Below are positions 11,571 through 22,705 of a DNA stretch of 64,000 bases, in pieces (the stretch's first letter is position 1; each line of letters opens with the position of its first letter). The position numbers and the translations under genes are program-made. The notes under the pieces were generated by a model. It was not told where the DNA came from. It did no database searches and was given only the letters and a program-made list of their open reading frames with translations. Where the stretch lies: assembly GCA_010909165.1 (NCBI GenBank), contig MU008174.1, positions 124,001 through 188,000 of the forward strand, read 5' to 3'. The DNA comes from Anthoceros angustus. Its lineage: Eukaryota; Streptophyta; Anthocerotopsida; Anthocerotales; Anthocerotaceae.

Positions 11571-12999
11571 CCATGTCCCGTCCTTGAACTTGGCAATTGC
11601 AGATACAGCAACACACATGAGAAGTAGTGTGTGTAGGCCGTTTGGATAACTCAACTGATCTGCCAGAGCGCTGCAAAAGAAATGCCGCCCTTCCCTATCC
11701 AGTTCCACCATGATCAAGGAGTGGAAGATAGCCATGGGAGCATTCCTGCCAATCTGTTTTGCTTGCGAGTCGTGAGTTGGTGATTGCAGAATCTTGATCG
11801 CCTCAATGCCCACATGACGAACTACAGCACGTAACAAGGGCACATTGTACTGAGTGCCTGCTTTCCTCACCTCGTCCTCAGAAAACATGAGCTATTGCTT
11901 CAGCTTCAGGGTACTCAAAGACTCAGGATGCCATGTCCGGAGGTACTGGTCCACTTCACATTCGAGGTCATCATGCCCTAGCACAACATCGGGCAAGATG
12001 CGAGGAGCCACCTTCATATCTGGCAGCAGATTTTCAGACAGAGGGTTGGGCAATGTGATACTTTGAGGGAATGCACTCAATATACAGGACCATGAGCACC
12101 CTCAGTGTGCCCTTGTACAGAGTCCGCATATAATCAGCCAAAATAGCAACCCGCGAGCAAGGAGGGTTCCATGGCCCGGAGATGGGCCACGAGCAACCTG
12201 TAAAACAAACAATGGCCACCCGAACTCAACACTGCTCAATAGCAACCTCAATTGGCATAAACTTGTGATGGCTCACCAGCTCCTACCATGCAAAGGTCCA
12301 ACAAGGTAGCCTCGACGGCTGGAGAGCCAAAAATGCATTTCCAAAAGTGCTAAGAATTGGCAACTTCGCTGTGTCCCACTCTGTCACGCTAAAATCAATC
12401 AGCCATGTCACCAATCGCCGGAAATACAGCCGAGGATGGAAATTGTGCGTCTTCTGATCCGTATTCTTCTGAATGACTTGCACAGGCACCCTCAGAATCT
12501 TATTGAGAAGATTCACTCCTGCCATCTTCGGCTCCCCTGCATCCCGCTCTACCAACAGCACCACCAACTTGGCAAATGTATCAATCGATGCAAATGAAAG
12601 ATCCTCCCACTTTGCAGTGATCTCCTTCACCAGGCCACCAAATCTAGACACACCCCGTAGATACTCCAGTACCGGGCCACACATATACTGAGCAATGACG
12701 ATGGCTTGATGGCTCCCGAAAATTCGCCTCAACACCTCCTCCAACACCTTACACACCGACTGAAAACCCTTGCAATCCTTATTGGAACCAGCCACATATC
12801 GTGGTCAGAGGGGAACACAGGGATGCCAAACGCCATCGCTTTTGACACAGCTATACCCAGGTCACACAAATGAGCCTCGCACTGTTCGAAACTAGTGCCT
12901 TTGCTGTTGAGAACTGTCCATTGCCAAAATATCATCCAATCCTAAAGATAACAGGGATGTCACAGGGCTAGCTGGATTCGCATTGGATTCATATGTCAA
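11571..12999 (-). pseudogene. NOT1 pseudogene fragment
   Basis: A decayed copy of the second NOT1 exon (parent region about 29252-31455), in the same orientation about 17 kb away. Matching segments include the C-terminal NOT domain (SEDEVRKAGTQYNVPLLRA) and the block around PILSTFGNAFLALQPSRLPC. Differences from the parent include a deletion of about 690 bp (parent about 30357-31036, junction near 12600), a deletion of about 90 bp near 12083, several one- or few-base indels that break the frame, and loss of everything upstream. It has no introns to lose in this part of the gene, so retrocopy and DNA-level duplication cannot be told apart here. Not expected to encode a working protein. Confidence 0.92.
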
Positions 13000-14316
13000 G
13001 CAAGGAGAATAGGTAGGCCTCCAGGTATACCGGTAAGTAGTGTTCCATGGGTACCTGCCCGAAATTATTCTTGAGATGCTAGGTGGGCAGCTCTGTGATG
13101 TGTGTTCACTACAGAGGAAAAACAAGCAACATTCATCCAGTCCACAGGCCTCAGGGCTTGTTGTGGAACTTGTGCCGATAGAGTTGAGAACGGGGCGAAC
13201 CTAAGGTGCCCTGCATGCAAACAGAATGTCACGACAAGAATGCAGGGTTATTTACTAACTTCAAAACTAATTGTTAACAAAAAGTGGCCCGAAGTGTGAT
13301 TTACAGCAACGTCATTTACTAGTTTTATGGTTCAAAACCCCAAACGGATGTTTACAAGGTGGATAAATTTACGTATAAATTCATCCCTGACCACGAAGTT
13401 CTTTGGACGGTTGGTACTTTTGAAATGCGTGATCATAGGGGCTAGTTCCCCTAGCATGGTGCCCTATGTTGGGCTTTTCCCCTTTGTTTTTGGGGTGGAT
13501 GAGTTTTTCCCGTCTTTTTTTTATAATAAAGTCTTCTTTCCCTTCTGGATAAACTTCCTGACAATGTTGGCTAAATCATTTTGGATGTTCGGAATGGGTT
13601 TTCACTGTAATCCATTTGGATAATATTTTATTATTTCTATATTCTGTTGTACTTCATTCTTGTAACTTAGTTTGGTGTTGTCCGTTGTAAGGGTGGACGT
13701 TAATTTTACAACATAATATTTTTCTAACATTGTACACTACTTTGTAAAGCTCGTTTGTTGTAAGTATGGAGGCCTATTTACAATTCAAAATTCTTGAAAT
13801 TGAAAATTCATACTAATTGCCTTGTACTAACCATTGTAAAAGTATATTGTAATATTATATAATCTGCATTACAACGTCGTCATTAGCCCCGTTGTAAATT
13901 GAGTCGCACTACCCTAATTTTTGGATTTTTTATTACTAGTAAAAGAATATTTGAAATATTCCACGAAGATATTTGAAATATTCCACGAAGATATTAATAT
14001 GGCCACGAAGATGTGGATTAGGCTTTAGATGGATACATATAACACCGTCGCTTGACATTGGCACTGTCTTCATGGCCGTGTCCATGGCCATGGACCGGCA
14101 CAAATGGCCATGGGTATAGCCAAGGTTGCAGCCGGGGTAAACCCCGGGTTAGGCAAGCCCATACATGGCAAACTCAACCCTGCATTAGGACCAGTCCACA
14201 ACAAGGAACAGCCATGCTCCCAAGAAGGCTCAAATTTCCTGACCCAAGTAGCTTCCCTCCACTTCTGCCACTTCGGAAATTTTGCTTGTTGTTGCAGCGA
14301 GACTCTTACATTTCCA
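13000..14316. other. gene-free stretch with TTGTAA/TTACAA-rich segment
   Basis: Between the NOT1 pseudogene and copy B there is no supportable gene. A 65-codon frame at 13102-13299 has a few Cys pairs (CCGTCA...CPACKQN), which might be a zinc-binding remnant, but it is too short to call. Positions 13640-13910 contain repeated TTGTAA and TTACAA words like the CACTA subterminal region at 3200-3936. Two tandem copies of gatatttgaaatattccacgaa occur at about 13947-13992. Confidence 0.4.
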
Positions 14317-15698
14317 TCAAGCAGTCCCTTGTTGCGGTAGGCTAATTCGTCTCTTCCTAAGGTAGTGTGATGCTCCATCACAAGCACATTGAACAAGCAT
14401 GCTTCTGGGTAGGACACTAGCATAATCAACTTTTCTTGGGACGTAAACATCTGCACATAGTAGCAAGTACTAGTGTGTTCTAATTTCCTCACCTCTGTGA
14501 CAACCTTGTACACGTGAACAACTAGCTCTTTTCCGTGCTCTAAGACGTCAACACCTTGTCGAGGAGAGCAGGCGGCTAGCCCAAACCTCCATCTCCTGTG
14601 GCAACCCAGTAAGCATCATAAGACTAGTCGGCCCATAATATGAGAAATTCACTTTCCCGCAAATAAATTTGGAATCACAATCCTTGATCCCCGCCACTTC
14701 CGTTACTTGTCAAATCCACTTGCCTTCTCCTGGCACCAAGATGCTTGGAGTTTCCTTCATCTCAGTTGCCAAATAAACCCATGCCCATATCGGATCGTTG
14801 TTCGACAATTTGCCGAGGTCTGCAGACCATACTGGGTGTGGGTATCCCATCCTAGCTTCATGTGAGTCCTTAAGTATGGCCTGATTCCCAGATTCCTCTT
14901 GAACCAACGAGGAGATAACCCAACGGAGAAAAATCCCATTGAGAGAATGAAGAGGCATCAACAAACAGAAACGAGATGTCATAGACTTCATCTTCACTAT
15001 CCGAGTCTGATGCATCTTGCATAAATGAAAAGGAAATCTACAACATGGGATCCATAACGATGATTCGAGCAGATAGGATCGGATGATCAACGTGAAGACA
15101 TAGCAGCAAGACACGAGACGGTGCGGCGCATGCGTGCATACCTCAATAGCAAGAGAACTTAAAGTATTTATTGAGAGGAAAAACAAATATTTATATACAT
15201 AGTGTTTCGGTTATTAAACCGTTGTAACTAAATACGAAACTACTTAAACCGCTAATAAGACGTACTGATAAACCGTATAATAGATCTGATAATAAGTTGA
15301 ATACCCTAAATCTATAACCCTACTGGCATCGCCCAAGAAATTCACAAAAAAAAGTCCTTGGTTTTTGGTCCTTCAAATATAAGCGAGACTAAGAGATCCA
15401 TGTGTATATATGTAGAATAGAGCACAATGTTTTAATAGTTTCTTTGTGTGAGCAGTCTAGAACCAAGTTGTGCTTAAGAGCTAGTGACCATCTTTGTCTC
15501 CTTTAGATTGTCCTATACATATTTGCATCACTGTGATTAGTAATCGTGTCTTAGCTCGAGAGAGTTACCACTTTGTAAGATAGCTGGCTAGCTTGATTAG
15601 ATCAGGAGGAGTATCGATGCAAGGCGTGGTAGTGGGTGTTGTGCTGCTTCTGCTCTTGTTCCTTCTGCCGTATCTCTATGTCCGGCTGCGATGGTACT
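14317..15698. repeat. duplicated block, copy B
   Basis: Direct repeat of 7365-8750, nearly identical over its whole length. The minus-strand unknown frame has an in-frame TGA near 14710 where copy A has a Leu codon. The right end breaks off inside the P450 first exon. Confidence 0.93.
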
Positions 15699-15748
15699 CA
15701 ACTCTACTATCTGCCGTTGCTCGTATGTATGGTAACAAGGTCGTCTGA
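15617..15748 (+). pseudogene. truncated P450 first exon
   Basis: ATG at 15617, equivalent to 8669 in the intact gene. The membrane anchor is preserved (MQGVVVGVVLLLLLFLLPYL) up to RLRWY, then the sequence diverges and stops at 15746-15748 after 43 codons. No P450 motif follows in the next kilobase. If transcribed, it would yield only a signal-anchor peptide. Confidence 0.85.
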
Positions 15749-16590
15749 AAATAAGGTTTGCCTGGATGTTAGGGTGTTGCCTATAAGGTCGGCGCACTCT
15801 ATGGATTTTGAGGTATATACGCTGGTCGAGATTGGGAGTCTATTTAAATGCTGAGTTTGTGGATTTGTTTGTGGAACAAAGAAATTTCAGGCTGCTTTGG
15901 AGGCACACCGTGTGGGACTCTAGTAGGAGCGGAGGAGCAAGAGCTATGTGGAGCCAGATAAGTATATGCTACTGTCAATTAACAGAGTCAGCGCAATATC
16001 GGCGGATTCCATTGAAACAGGCTGTTGGGCATAAGGTAGTAGACGTTCCCATCATCATATCTATAGAAAAGCGTGTTAGAAAACCATATACGTTATTGCG
16101 GGTATTGAACAAATGTGGCGTCCACTATTCGACGGCAGTGCAGTAGAACGTGGCAAAATATATTCTCGTGTTTGAATTCATTCCTTCAAAACTCTGGAAA
16201 ATGTGCGGGGACTGGAACTAGTCGATGCATTTGAACTTGCATCCGACACGCCGTTCTTATGATGTGTCCCAATCTACAAACAACGTCCAACTGGATAGAG
16301 ATACGTTTTTGGCTGATTTGATGTTTTTTACTTGGATTGGCTGTGACATGTTATTTCATTTCGCTTTTTTCTCTCTATTTCGAAATCCATTATTTTGGTT
16401 TGCAAAAACAAGGACAATGTACTCTAACATAATGGCATTTTATATCATGTATCGTCATTTTGTGTGCTCAGGATTAGAACTAGGTTATGCCGTTTGGTTC
16501 CATGGCGGAACGCACGGACGATCCACTCCTTGAAGAAGTGCACCGGTCAACCGGCGCACACCTCGCCCACAGTTCACTACTAGCTGGAGT
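15749..16590. other. gene-free stretch
   Basis: Frames at 15808-16146 and 16225-16533 (plus) are open for about 100 codons each but show no recognisable protein features, and their first codons are not clear starts. I see no gene here. Confidence 0.35.
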
Positions 16591-16591
16591 C

Positions 16592-18171
16592 CTAGTACAA
16601 CTCAAAAACTAACTTATATAGACCACGTAAACCATTTTCATCGAGGGTTTCAAGATCTTCGCCTTCTGATGCGACAGCTTCCGCAATGCCGTCATCTGCA
16701 ACGTTATTTCCTTCCATATGTTCTGGAGCTTCCTCCTGCACAGAGCGCAAAACGTACATGTTTTTCCGTATTATGGTTCTGGTCCTTGCATTTAGCTGCT
16801 TCTGTTTTGTTAGAGAAAACCCGTATGCCAAGATGAATGTGTCTGCAAGAAGTAATTTGTCGACGTATTTCCGTAACCTCATGCTCCGACGGTGAGAGCG
16901 ACCCCCATGATTGGCGGGTATTGGTGGCTGATTAGGTAAAATCATCTCCTCTAGGTACCTGCCTTCAAATGTGTCAGTGCATTTAGTGACCCACCAATGG
17001 ACTTTAATGAATGGGGCGTCACATTGGAAGTCCACTTGTAGGACCTTTGCAAGCCAGAACGGTCGATTGTCAACATCTGTCTCACAAGGCACCGTAATCA
17101 TGTGACCTATTTGTATCTCCAACATATCGCCGTTCAAGCTTTCTTGTTCCCGCCTTCGCGCATCATCCTGTCGATACGCTCCAACATACCTATCCCGCCA
17201 TGGCACTTGACGGACGATTGGATGCCGCAAAATCTCAGCCTCAGGTACAACCAAAGAAAGGCGATGCAACTCTTCATTACGTTCTCGATCGTACTATTGC
17301 CAAGCGGTCTTTAATTCCTGAGCATGTTCACATGCTATGTTGTCGACAATGGTTGATTGCTCAGCCCAGAATTCCTCCCACCAAATATCCTCGCTCGCCC
17401 CCGAGTGGGTCCTGAGTTTTTCCTCCAATTTGGCACGCATTACTGCAAGACTCCTTTCAGGATCCCTCCCTTCTGCAACCGCCTTTTTACTTCGGACCTC
17501 CAAATGAACCAAACGAGCAGCTTGAATAGGAGTCGAGGGAACATTATTCAAAAACTCTAAACCCTCTTCTGGCGATCAGTATTCATCAGTGGAATATTAT
17601 TTACCCCTCATCACAGTTACAAGTCTACGCTCACCTCAAGTTTCTCGGGTAATTTTGAATTGCTACTGGAAAGATATATTGTGCAACATGCCACTTGTTT
17701 ATATCTAGCTTTCCCATAAGGTATTGGCCAAACAAACTTTCGGAAGTCTGGAACTTCCTTCACCTCCATAATTTGTGGTTTGGGCGTATGTCCATTCTCC
17801 AAAACACCGGTTAGTTTGGGAAACATGAAAGCTTCCTTTTGTGCAAGCACTGTTGAAAACCTCGAAAACATCTGGTCAACCTGGTCATGTGTATGGCCAA
17901 CCAGGAGGAATCCTATTTTTACCTTCTGGAAAACCTTAAGCTCCACCATCATATTCAGATAAGTGAATAGCAGTGCATTCTTATTCTCCCGTGCAATATT
18001 GTCGAGTTGAAGATAGAGGACCTTTGGCACAAGTCCCTCGTAATTTGAAATGACATGCTGAATATTGGCTATAGTCAGGTTTGCAAGTTCTGGATGTTCC
18101 CATATGCCAACCAGCCACAGGCAGCTTCGGGATCTCAACCACGAATTATTTGATGTGAGGGGCACAACCAA
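16592..18171 (-). pseudogene. DUF7869-like transposon-associated protein gene, decayed
   Basis: Three adjoining minus-strand frames form one gene. 18171-17617 holds a segment (LQLDNIARENKNALLFTYL followed by FLLVGHTHDQVDQMFSRFS) matching the DUF7869 signature, an integrase-like fold domain common in plant and fungal mobile-element proteins. The essential-looking Asp, Asn and the GHT-H-D pattern are intact. After a short gap (about 17552-17616, probable intron) the frame continues from 17551 to 16592 with a single in-frame TAG at about 17294-17296. The rest contains a Lys/Glu-rich helix and a domain with HWWVTKCTDTFEGRYLEEMI. A homologous C-terminal half lies at 25654-26200 on the other strand. 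I infer a mobile-element protein, recently inactivated. The DUF name is from memory of the family, not a search. Confidence 0.55.
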
Positions 18172-19206
18172 GCCCCTTTATACAATTGCTGGGGGCTATC
18201 ATAGCCACCAGACTTTCCAGGTCCTAAAAACGGTTGAACGCGAAGAGACGCCCCTACAATTTCGGACGGCCTTAGGTCCAGGATGGCATCCTATCCAAAG
18301 TTCTATTCCTAGGATGCCACTACTCCCTGCCTACGTTATCTTCGCGCCCTCCTCCGATTTGGTCGCCTAGCCCTTCGTCCTCTGCTGCTGAATCCATGGG
18401 CCCTCCTTCCTCGTTGCTGGTCTGGTAAATCCTCCCATAAACTCTCCACCGTTTTTCCATGAGCCCAAGTCCCAGCTCCCTCACCAATTCTCCAGCTCGG
18501 ACCCTCTAATGGTCCATATTGGGCCATTGGGCAGTCAAAATTTTCGCTACGGCCTTGAGCTCCATGCTCCTGCAAAAACCCCACTGCCCACGGCGCTTCG
18601 AACTGCTGATAGCTCGCCTCAGCCACTCCCAATTTGGCCAGTACTCTAGGGTTTCTACCTTTCCAGACTCGAGAGATTCCCGCCGCCACCAGGGCCTGCC
18701 CTTCACAGCCTCGTGCCGAGCTCGTGCCCTGTCAGGAATTGTCTGGAGCTACCCCGCTGCCGCCGCGCCTGGTGCCTTTCCGAGTTCCCTTAGGGTTATA
18801 TTTCCCCAGAAACTCTATGACCGCCAACCGGCTTCCGCTACCACTGCTTCCTCCAGCGACCGCCCTTCCAGTTCTTCTACCGCCTTCGGAACATAGCTAC
18901 CGCACACCCCAGTCAATGATCACACACCAATTCAACTACCGCCCCGGTTGGTTCGACAGCTACCCTATGGACTTGATTACCTCTGCCAAATATGAGGACC
19001 CCCTCCCCCCATATATAGGCCTTTTATTAAATATTCCAATACCAAAGGCCAAGGAGTATCGAGTTCATAGTCCAAGGACCAATTATTATTTAACCCAGAA
19101 AACAACCCCAAAACTCATAGGCCAAGGACACTTTCTACTATAAATATCTCTTCCTACTGACAACCTAGCTCTTCTTGACACCAAACTTAACAAAAAAAAC
19201 AAAAAA
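18172..19206. other. upstream region of the DUF7869-like gene, no clear gene
   Basis: GC- and CT-rich sequence (18340-18900) passes into AT-rich sequence with a TATA-like catatataggcc at about 19009-19020. Both strands are open for 60-170 codons in 18336-19143, but none of the translations looks like a conserved protein. It may be the 5' part of the neighbouring mobile element. Confidence 0.35.
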
Positions 19207-19542
19207 TCACCCAAAGACACAATTCAACAGGGAGTTTCCAATTACCAGATCGTTTACAGTGAAGTATGGTCCAGTAGCGAAATTGTTGAACATGCCAGCG
19301 TTGTTGATACCTGATGTGCTTGCAGGAGTGCTTGCGTTGTTGATTACAGTGTTTCCTGCCGTGTTCGCTGCAGGCATGAAGGTGCCCAACGCTCCGTGTG
19401 TTGGAGAGTTCGGGGTTGAAGGGATGCCTGCTCCAGTGGAGGCGCCTACACCCAAGGCGGCGCCTGTAGCGGACTTAGAATCTCCGGAGAGAAGCCCGAC
19501 ATCATCTGCATCCGAGCCTGTGTCTCCACAGTTTTCAGCCAT
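19207..19542 (-). CDS. hypothetical low-complexity protein, 111 aa
   Basis: ATG-initiated minus-strand frame with an acidic start (MAENCGDTGSDADD) and a Gly/Ala/Thr/Asn-rich body. No known domain. The N-terminal style resembles the acidic start of the frame at 5441-6097. It could be a first exon of a gene running to lower coordinates, or chance. The plus strand (19175-19690) is open too. Confidence 0.25.
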   Translation of the reverse strand: MAENCGDTGSDADDVGLLSGDSKSATGAALGVGASTGAGIPSTPNSPTHGALGTFMPAANTAGNTVINNASTPASTSGINNAGMFNNFATGPYFTVNDLVIGNSLLNCVFG

Positions 19543-20560
19543 GGTTTCGGTGCAAAGTCAAAGATGGTTTCTTTCTGATCAAGCAGTGTCAGATGGCAAG
19601 CGGTTAGGAGGCGAAGTGGCAAGTTGGTGCCGCTTGAAGTCCCGTCCTTTCGCTGATACTTGTGTTCCCGAAAGAAAACCCTACTCGTGACGCTTCAGAT
19701 CTCCCGTTGCTTGGTTGCAGAATTACTGAGCAAGGGATCGGGCGATGCCCGCTGAGGTCACAAGATGGTGCGCTGAAAGCCGTAAGCTACGGGGCCATCG
19801 CTGATCTCAAGATCCTCGCTGAATCTTTCAACCAAGGCATTTAATTGTTCCTTAATCTCGTTGATTTCCATAAAAATCTGCCCTATAAGTGCTTGCGTTC
19901 ACGTCGTATGTCTAAATAGCATCACTTGGAGGTCCCCAAGGTTGGCGACAGGTTCGTCAGCAACCTCACTGAGCAAATGAAAATGAGAGGCTTCAACTGC
20001 ATGGTTACTGTGCCTGAATGATTGCTCACGATTCTCTTGTGGGTTTCGTGAGTTCCTTCTCTCCTGTTGTGATATCCTGAATCTAGCTTCTGTGTCAGGA
20101 TAGCCTGGAGGGGTTGGGGGCCTGTTCACGACGCCTGGAAGCCTGGACTTGTGAAGTTGTTGTCACTGAGGGATTTCTGGGAATTTGGGTTGAGCGTCAC
20201 TGGCGATCCCTTTCTCTGATATACCTATCAGTGATGAAGTTGAAGAAACTTCTCATGCCGGGCTCCCTATTTCTGTTCCTGCGAGGCATTTTACACCGTA
20301 GATATTTTTTGCATATCTCTCTCTGCAGTGCAGCGGAAATTAGATACCCAGGAAAATGGCACTAGGAAAATTGTTTTCCTTTTCCATTATGAATTTTAAC
20401 TGACAATTGTAATGCAGGTAGTGAAGGTATATTGGGCACACGAACCAGGCGCCACAGATTTATGGTTACTGGGTTTTGTGCCCAATAAGCCCTTGCACTA
20501 CTAGCATTGACAACGTTAGATCAGAATCACATATCAAAAAACCTTGGTGCTCTGATACCA
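19543..20560. other. gene-free stretch ending at a retrotransposon primer-binding site
   Basis: No gene recognised. The right end (20542-20560, minus strand) reads TGGTATCAGAGCACC, the primer-binding site listed with the LTR. Sequence to its left would be the internal part of that element but shows no gag or pol. Confidence 0.4.
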
Positions 20561-20753
20561 TGTCAATACTACTAGAGAGAGAACGAACTTGACAATCAAT
20601 AATAATGATGAATAATAAAATGTTCACAAAGAGTTGATCTTAAATACTAAACCCTAAGTGTTACTATGAATAACCCTTCAATATACATCTAACCCTAATC
20701 TAAGTAACTATGTAACTAGTGGCCGTGGTTATAATAACCCCTGGGGTTTAACA
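20542..20753 (-). mobile_element. copia-type LTR with tRNA-iMet primer-binding site
   Basis: On the minus strand the LTR runs from 20753 (TGTTAAACCCC) to 20561 (ending TTGACA), 193 bp, with the canonical TG...CA ends. It is followed directly by TGGTATCAGAGC, complementary to the 3' end of plant initiator tRNA-Met, the usual primer for Ty1/copia elements. No second LTR or coding region was found to the left, so this is a truncated element: one LTR plus its primer site. Confidence 0.8.
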
Positions 20754-21040
20754 GACATCCATCACAAGCAAAGAGTACCTCCTCTTCCTCACAAAACCTC
20801 GCATATCCTGGACATCTCAAGCATGAATCTGATATTGCACTTTTTTCTCCGACTGTGGGATAGTAAATTGCAACCGTCCCTCTTCTATGTCCCTATCTGC
20901 GAGCTCCCGTTGCTCATCCTCCAAGCCCTTCCATGTGTTGACCTCATAAATAAACTGTTGAAAGTTTTCAGGGTACTTGGTGAGGACTTCAATGTCTTTT
21001 GTTCTTGCTAGCAGGTTGTTTATCGATTAGCTACATGGGG
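20754..21040. other. spacer
   Basis: No gene or repeat recognised. Confidence 0.35.
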
Positions 21041-21290
21041 GAGGGACTTCGCCGGCATGCCCTCCCTGCAATTAGGGCCTCAGGGGTTCAGTCCGAGGTA
21101 AGGCGCCGGCATGCGGCGCCTCCTCGTGCTACCCTCGGCATAGACGCCCAACTTCCCACAAGGCGTCGGCATCTGGCGCCCCCTTCCCACACCACATGAG
21201 GCATCATCATGCCGCGCAATGATGTGAGAAGGCGGCGGCATGCGGATCCCAAGCGGGAATATGGAAAACCGGGCGTAGGGAGGGAGGAAG
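21041..21290. repeat. GGCGCCGGCATGC-rich repeat segment
   Basis: Several copies of a CGGCATG-centred near-palindrome are separated by 20-60 bp (clearest at 21101-21120, ggcgccggcatgcggcgcc). The same word returns at 22121-22140 just beyond element 1, and at 26391-26405. Confidence 0.7.
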
Positions 21291-21296
21291 GAAAAC

Positions 21297-22110
21297 GACA
21301 TAATATTTGAAGCGGTGAATATACATCAAGCGACTTTTAGCGTGAATATCTGGGCAGGGTTTTCGATGGGCATTGAAATGCGTATTTGAGCATACCATGC
21401 AGAAGAAAGCACACAATTAGGGTGTCGTAGAGAATTTTATATCTTTTAGCGGCTTACAATAGACCATTGTTTTCAATGGAAATTTCTTCCCTATTCTCGA
21501 GCTCCGTGTAGGCCGCGACTATCTTTCTACGGAGGTCATAGCAATTGAATACGTTTTTTGTGCGTTGGACACCATCTTTGTGAGCGACCAAGGCTGCGTC
21601 GTGATCGGAAGTGTGAAAGGTGGTGTGTTTTTTCTCATTCTCTTGCGCAAGCTAGCGACGCGTGGCCTAATATATGTAAGTCATAAATGTCATGGGTGCA
21701 CGATAAGAGGTTGTAAGCCCTGGTGTTAATGCGGATGCAGGCACACCGGCGCATAAGAGCATAGGGTGCTAGCATATTGGCACCTTCATTGTTTCCTAAA
21801 GTTGGTAAAGTGGTAAAAAACTCGGCTAAGAATCATAGGTCGCGAGTTCGAGATCTAATTGTAGTTTTTATACTCGTTAAGTTAAGTTTCTTTAAGGCGC
21901 GGCATCTGGCTACCTATCTGTGGTGCACCATACCTGGAGGCAAAATTTTGTCCAAATGGACCAAACCGCGACGAGGCAGTAACAAGACCCAAATGTGTAA
22001 ACCGAGAACATTAAGAATCACAGGTTTTGGGACTATACGGTGAATCTGAAATTGGTCCGGGGTTTCTGAAAGCGGCTTCGTATACTCAGCCGCTTCAAAT
22101 ATTATCGTGT
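21297..22110. mobile_element. terminal-inverted-repeat element 1, about 0.8 kb, non-coding
   Basis: The left end reads cataatatttgaagcggtga. The right end, reverse-complemented, reads gataatatttgaagcggctg. Similarity continues for about 45 bp, including an inner inverted repeat (gaagcggct ... agccgcttc) best kept at the right end. The ends match those of the larger element at 22706-25380. No open frame inside looks like a transposase, so it is a MITE-like derivative. A possible GAAG target duplication lies outside both ends but is not exact. Family not identified. Confidence 0.65.
21790..21862 (+). ncRNA. tRNA-like (SINE-head-like) segment inside element 1
   Basis: Contains gttggtaaagtgg, resembling an RNA polymerase III A box, and 40 bp later gcgagttcgagatct, close to the B-box consensus GGTTCGANNCC. 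The spacing fits a tRNA body, but no acceptor stem pairs around it. Probably a tRNA-derived remnant and not a working gene. Confidence 0.35.
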
Positions 22111-22219
22111 TGAAGGGGTGGGCGTCGGCATGCCGGCGCCCTCTCCCTCCTCCTCCCTCCCTCTACCACATAAACTTCCAAAGAAACTAGCGAGTATGAT
22201 AAATTACCTTTCCCTCGAA

Positions 22220-22705
22220 AGCAGTCTAGAACCTGGCGACTACTTCGTCGGTAGAATGTTGTGGGTACTCTTGTCTCACCATCTCAAAAGAGGAACATCC
22301 TAAGTGCTTCGCCAGGGCCACCTGGATGATACGCAGTTTCTTGCGCAATATAATTTCATCTGACATACCCTTCAAATCCATGAGGCCTGTGAGAACTTTC
22401 TCTGTTGCACTAATAAGCATTTGCTGCCTGCTCTCCCCTGCTGGAATTCCTTGAAAGCAATGCCATGGCTTTGCCTGCATCTCCTTTGGCTTCACCAATA
22501 TAAAATTCAACTTGTTTCGTGTCTTCCGCTGCTTTCCGTTTGCCTTTGCTCTTTTTGCTCATTCCTGCTGCCAGATGTTTCTTCTGCTCCGGCAAGTCAC
22601 AAGCCTCCCACTTCGCAAAGATCTTGTCCACATTGTCCCATACCCTTCCTTCCAACTTCGCTATGCACAAGATGTGCGTCCTGTTGTCTACCTTGTTCTG
22701 GTTGT
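22220..22705 (-). pseudogene. unknown gene, downstream part split by element 2
   Basis: Minus-strand frame from 22705 to 22410 with a Lys-rich block (SKKSKGKRKAAED, a possible nuclear signal) and VWDNVDKIFAKWEACDLPEQ. It continues in a second frame to 22226 (RKKLRIIQVALAKHLGCSSF), implying one frameshift near 22430. When element 2 and one copy of its 4-bp target site are removed, this frame joins in phase with the frame at 25375-25660. I do not recognise the family. It may be part of the DUF7869-type mobile element found next to it. Confidence 0.5.

Noticed and set aside
13102-13920. A CACTA-like element starting at tcactacagagg (about 13108)
   Set aside because: The terminal motif is weak, and no paired end or target duplication could be found. 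Only the TTGTAA-rich composition supports it.
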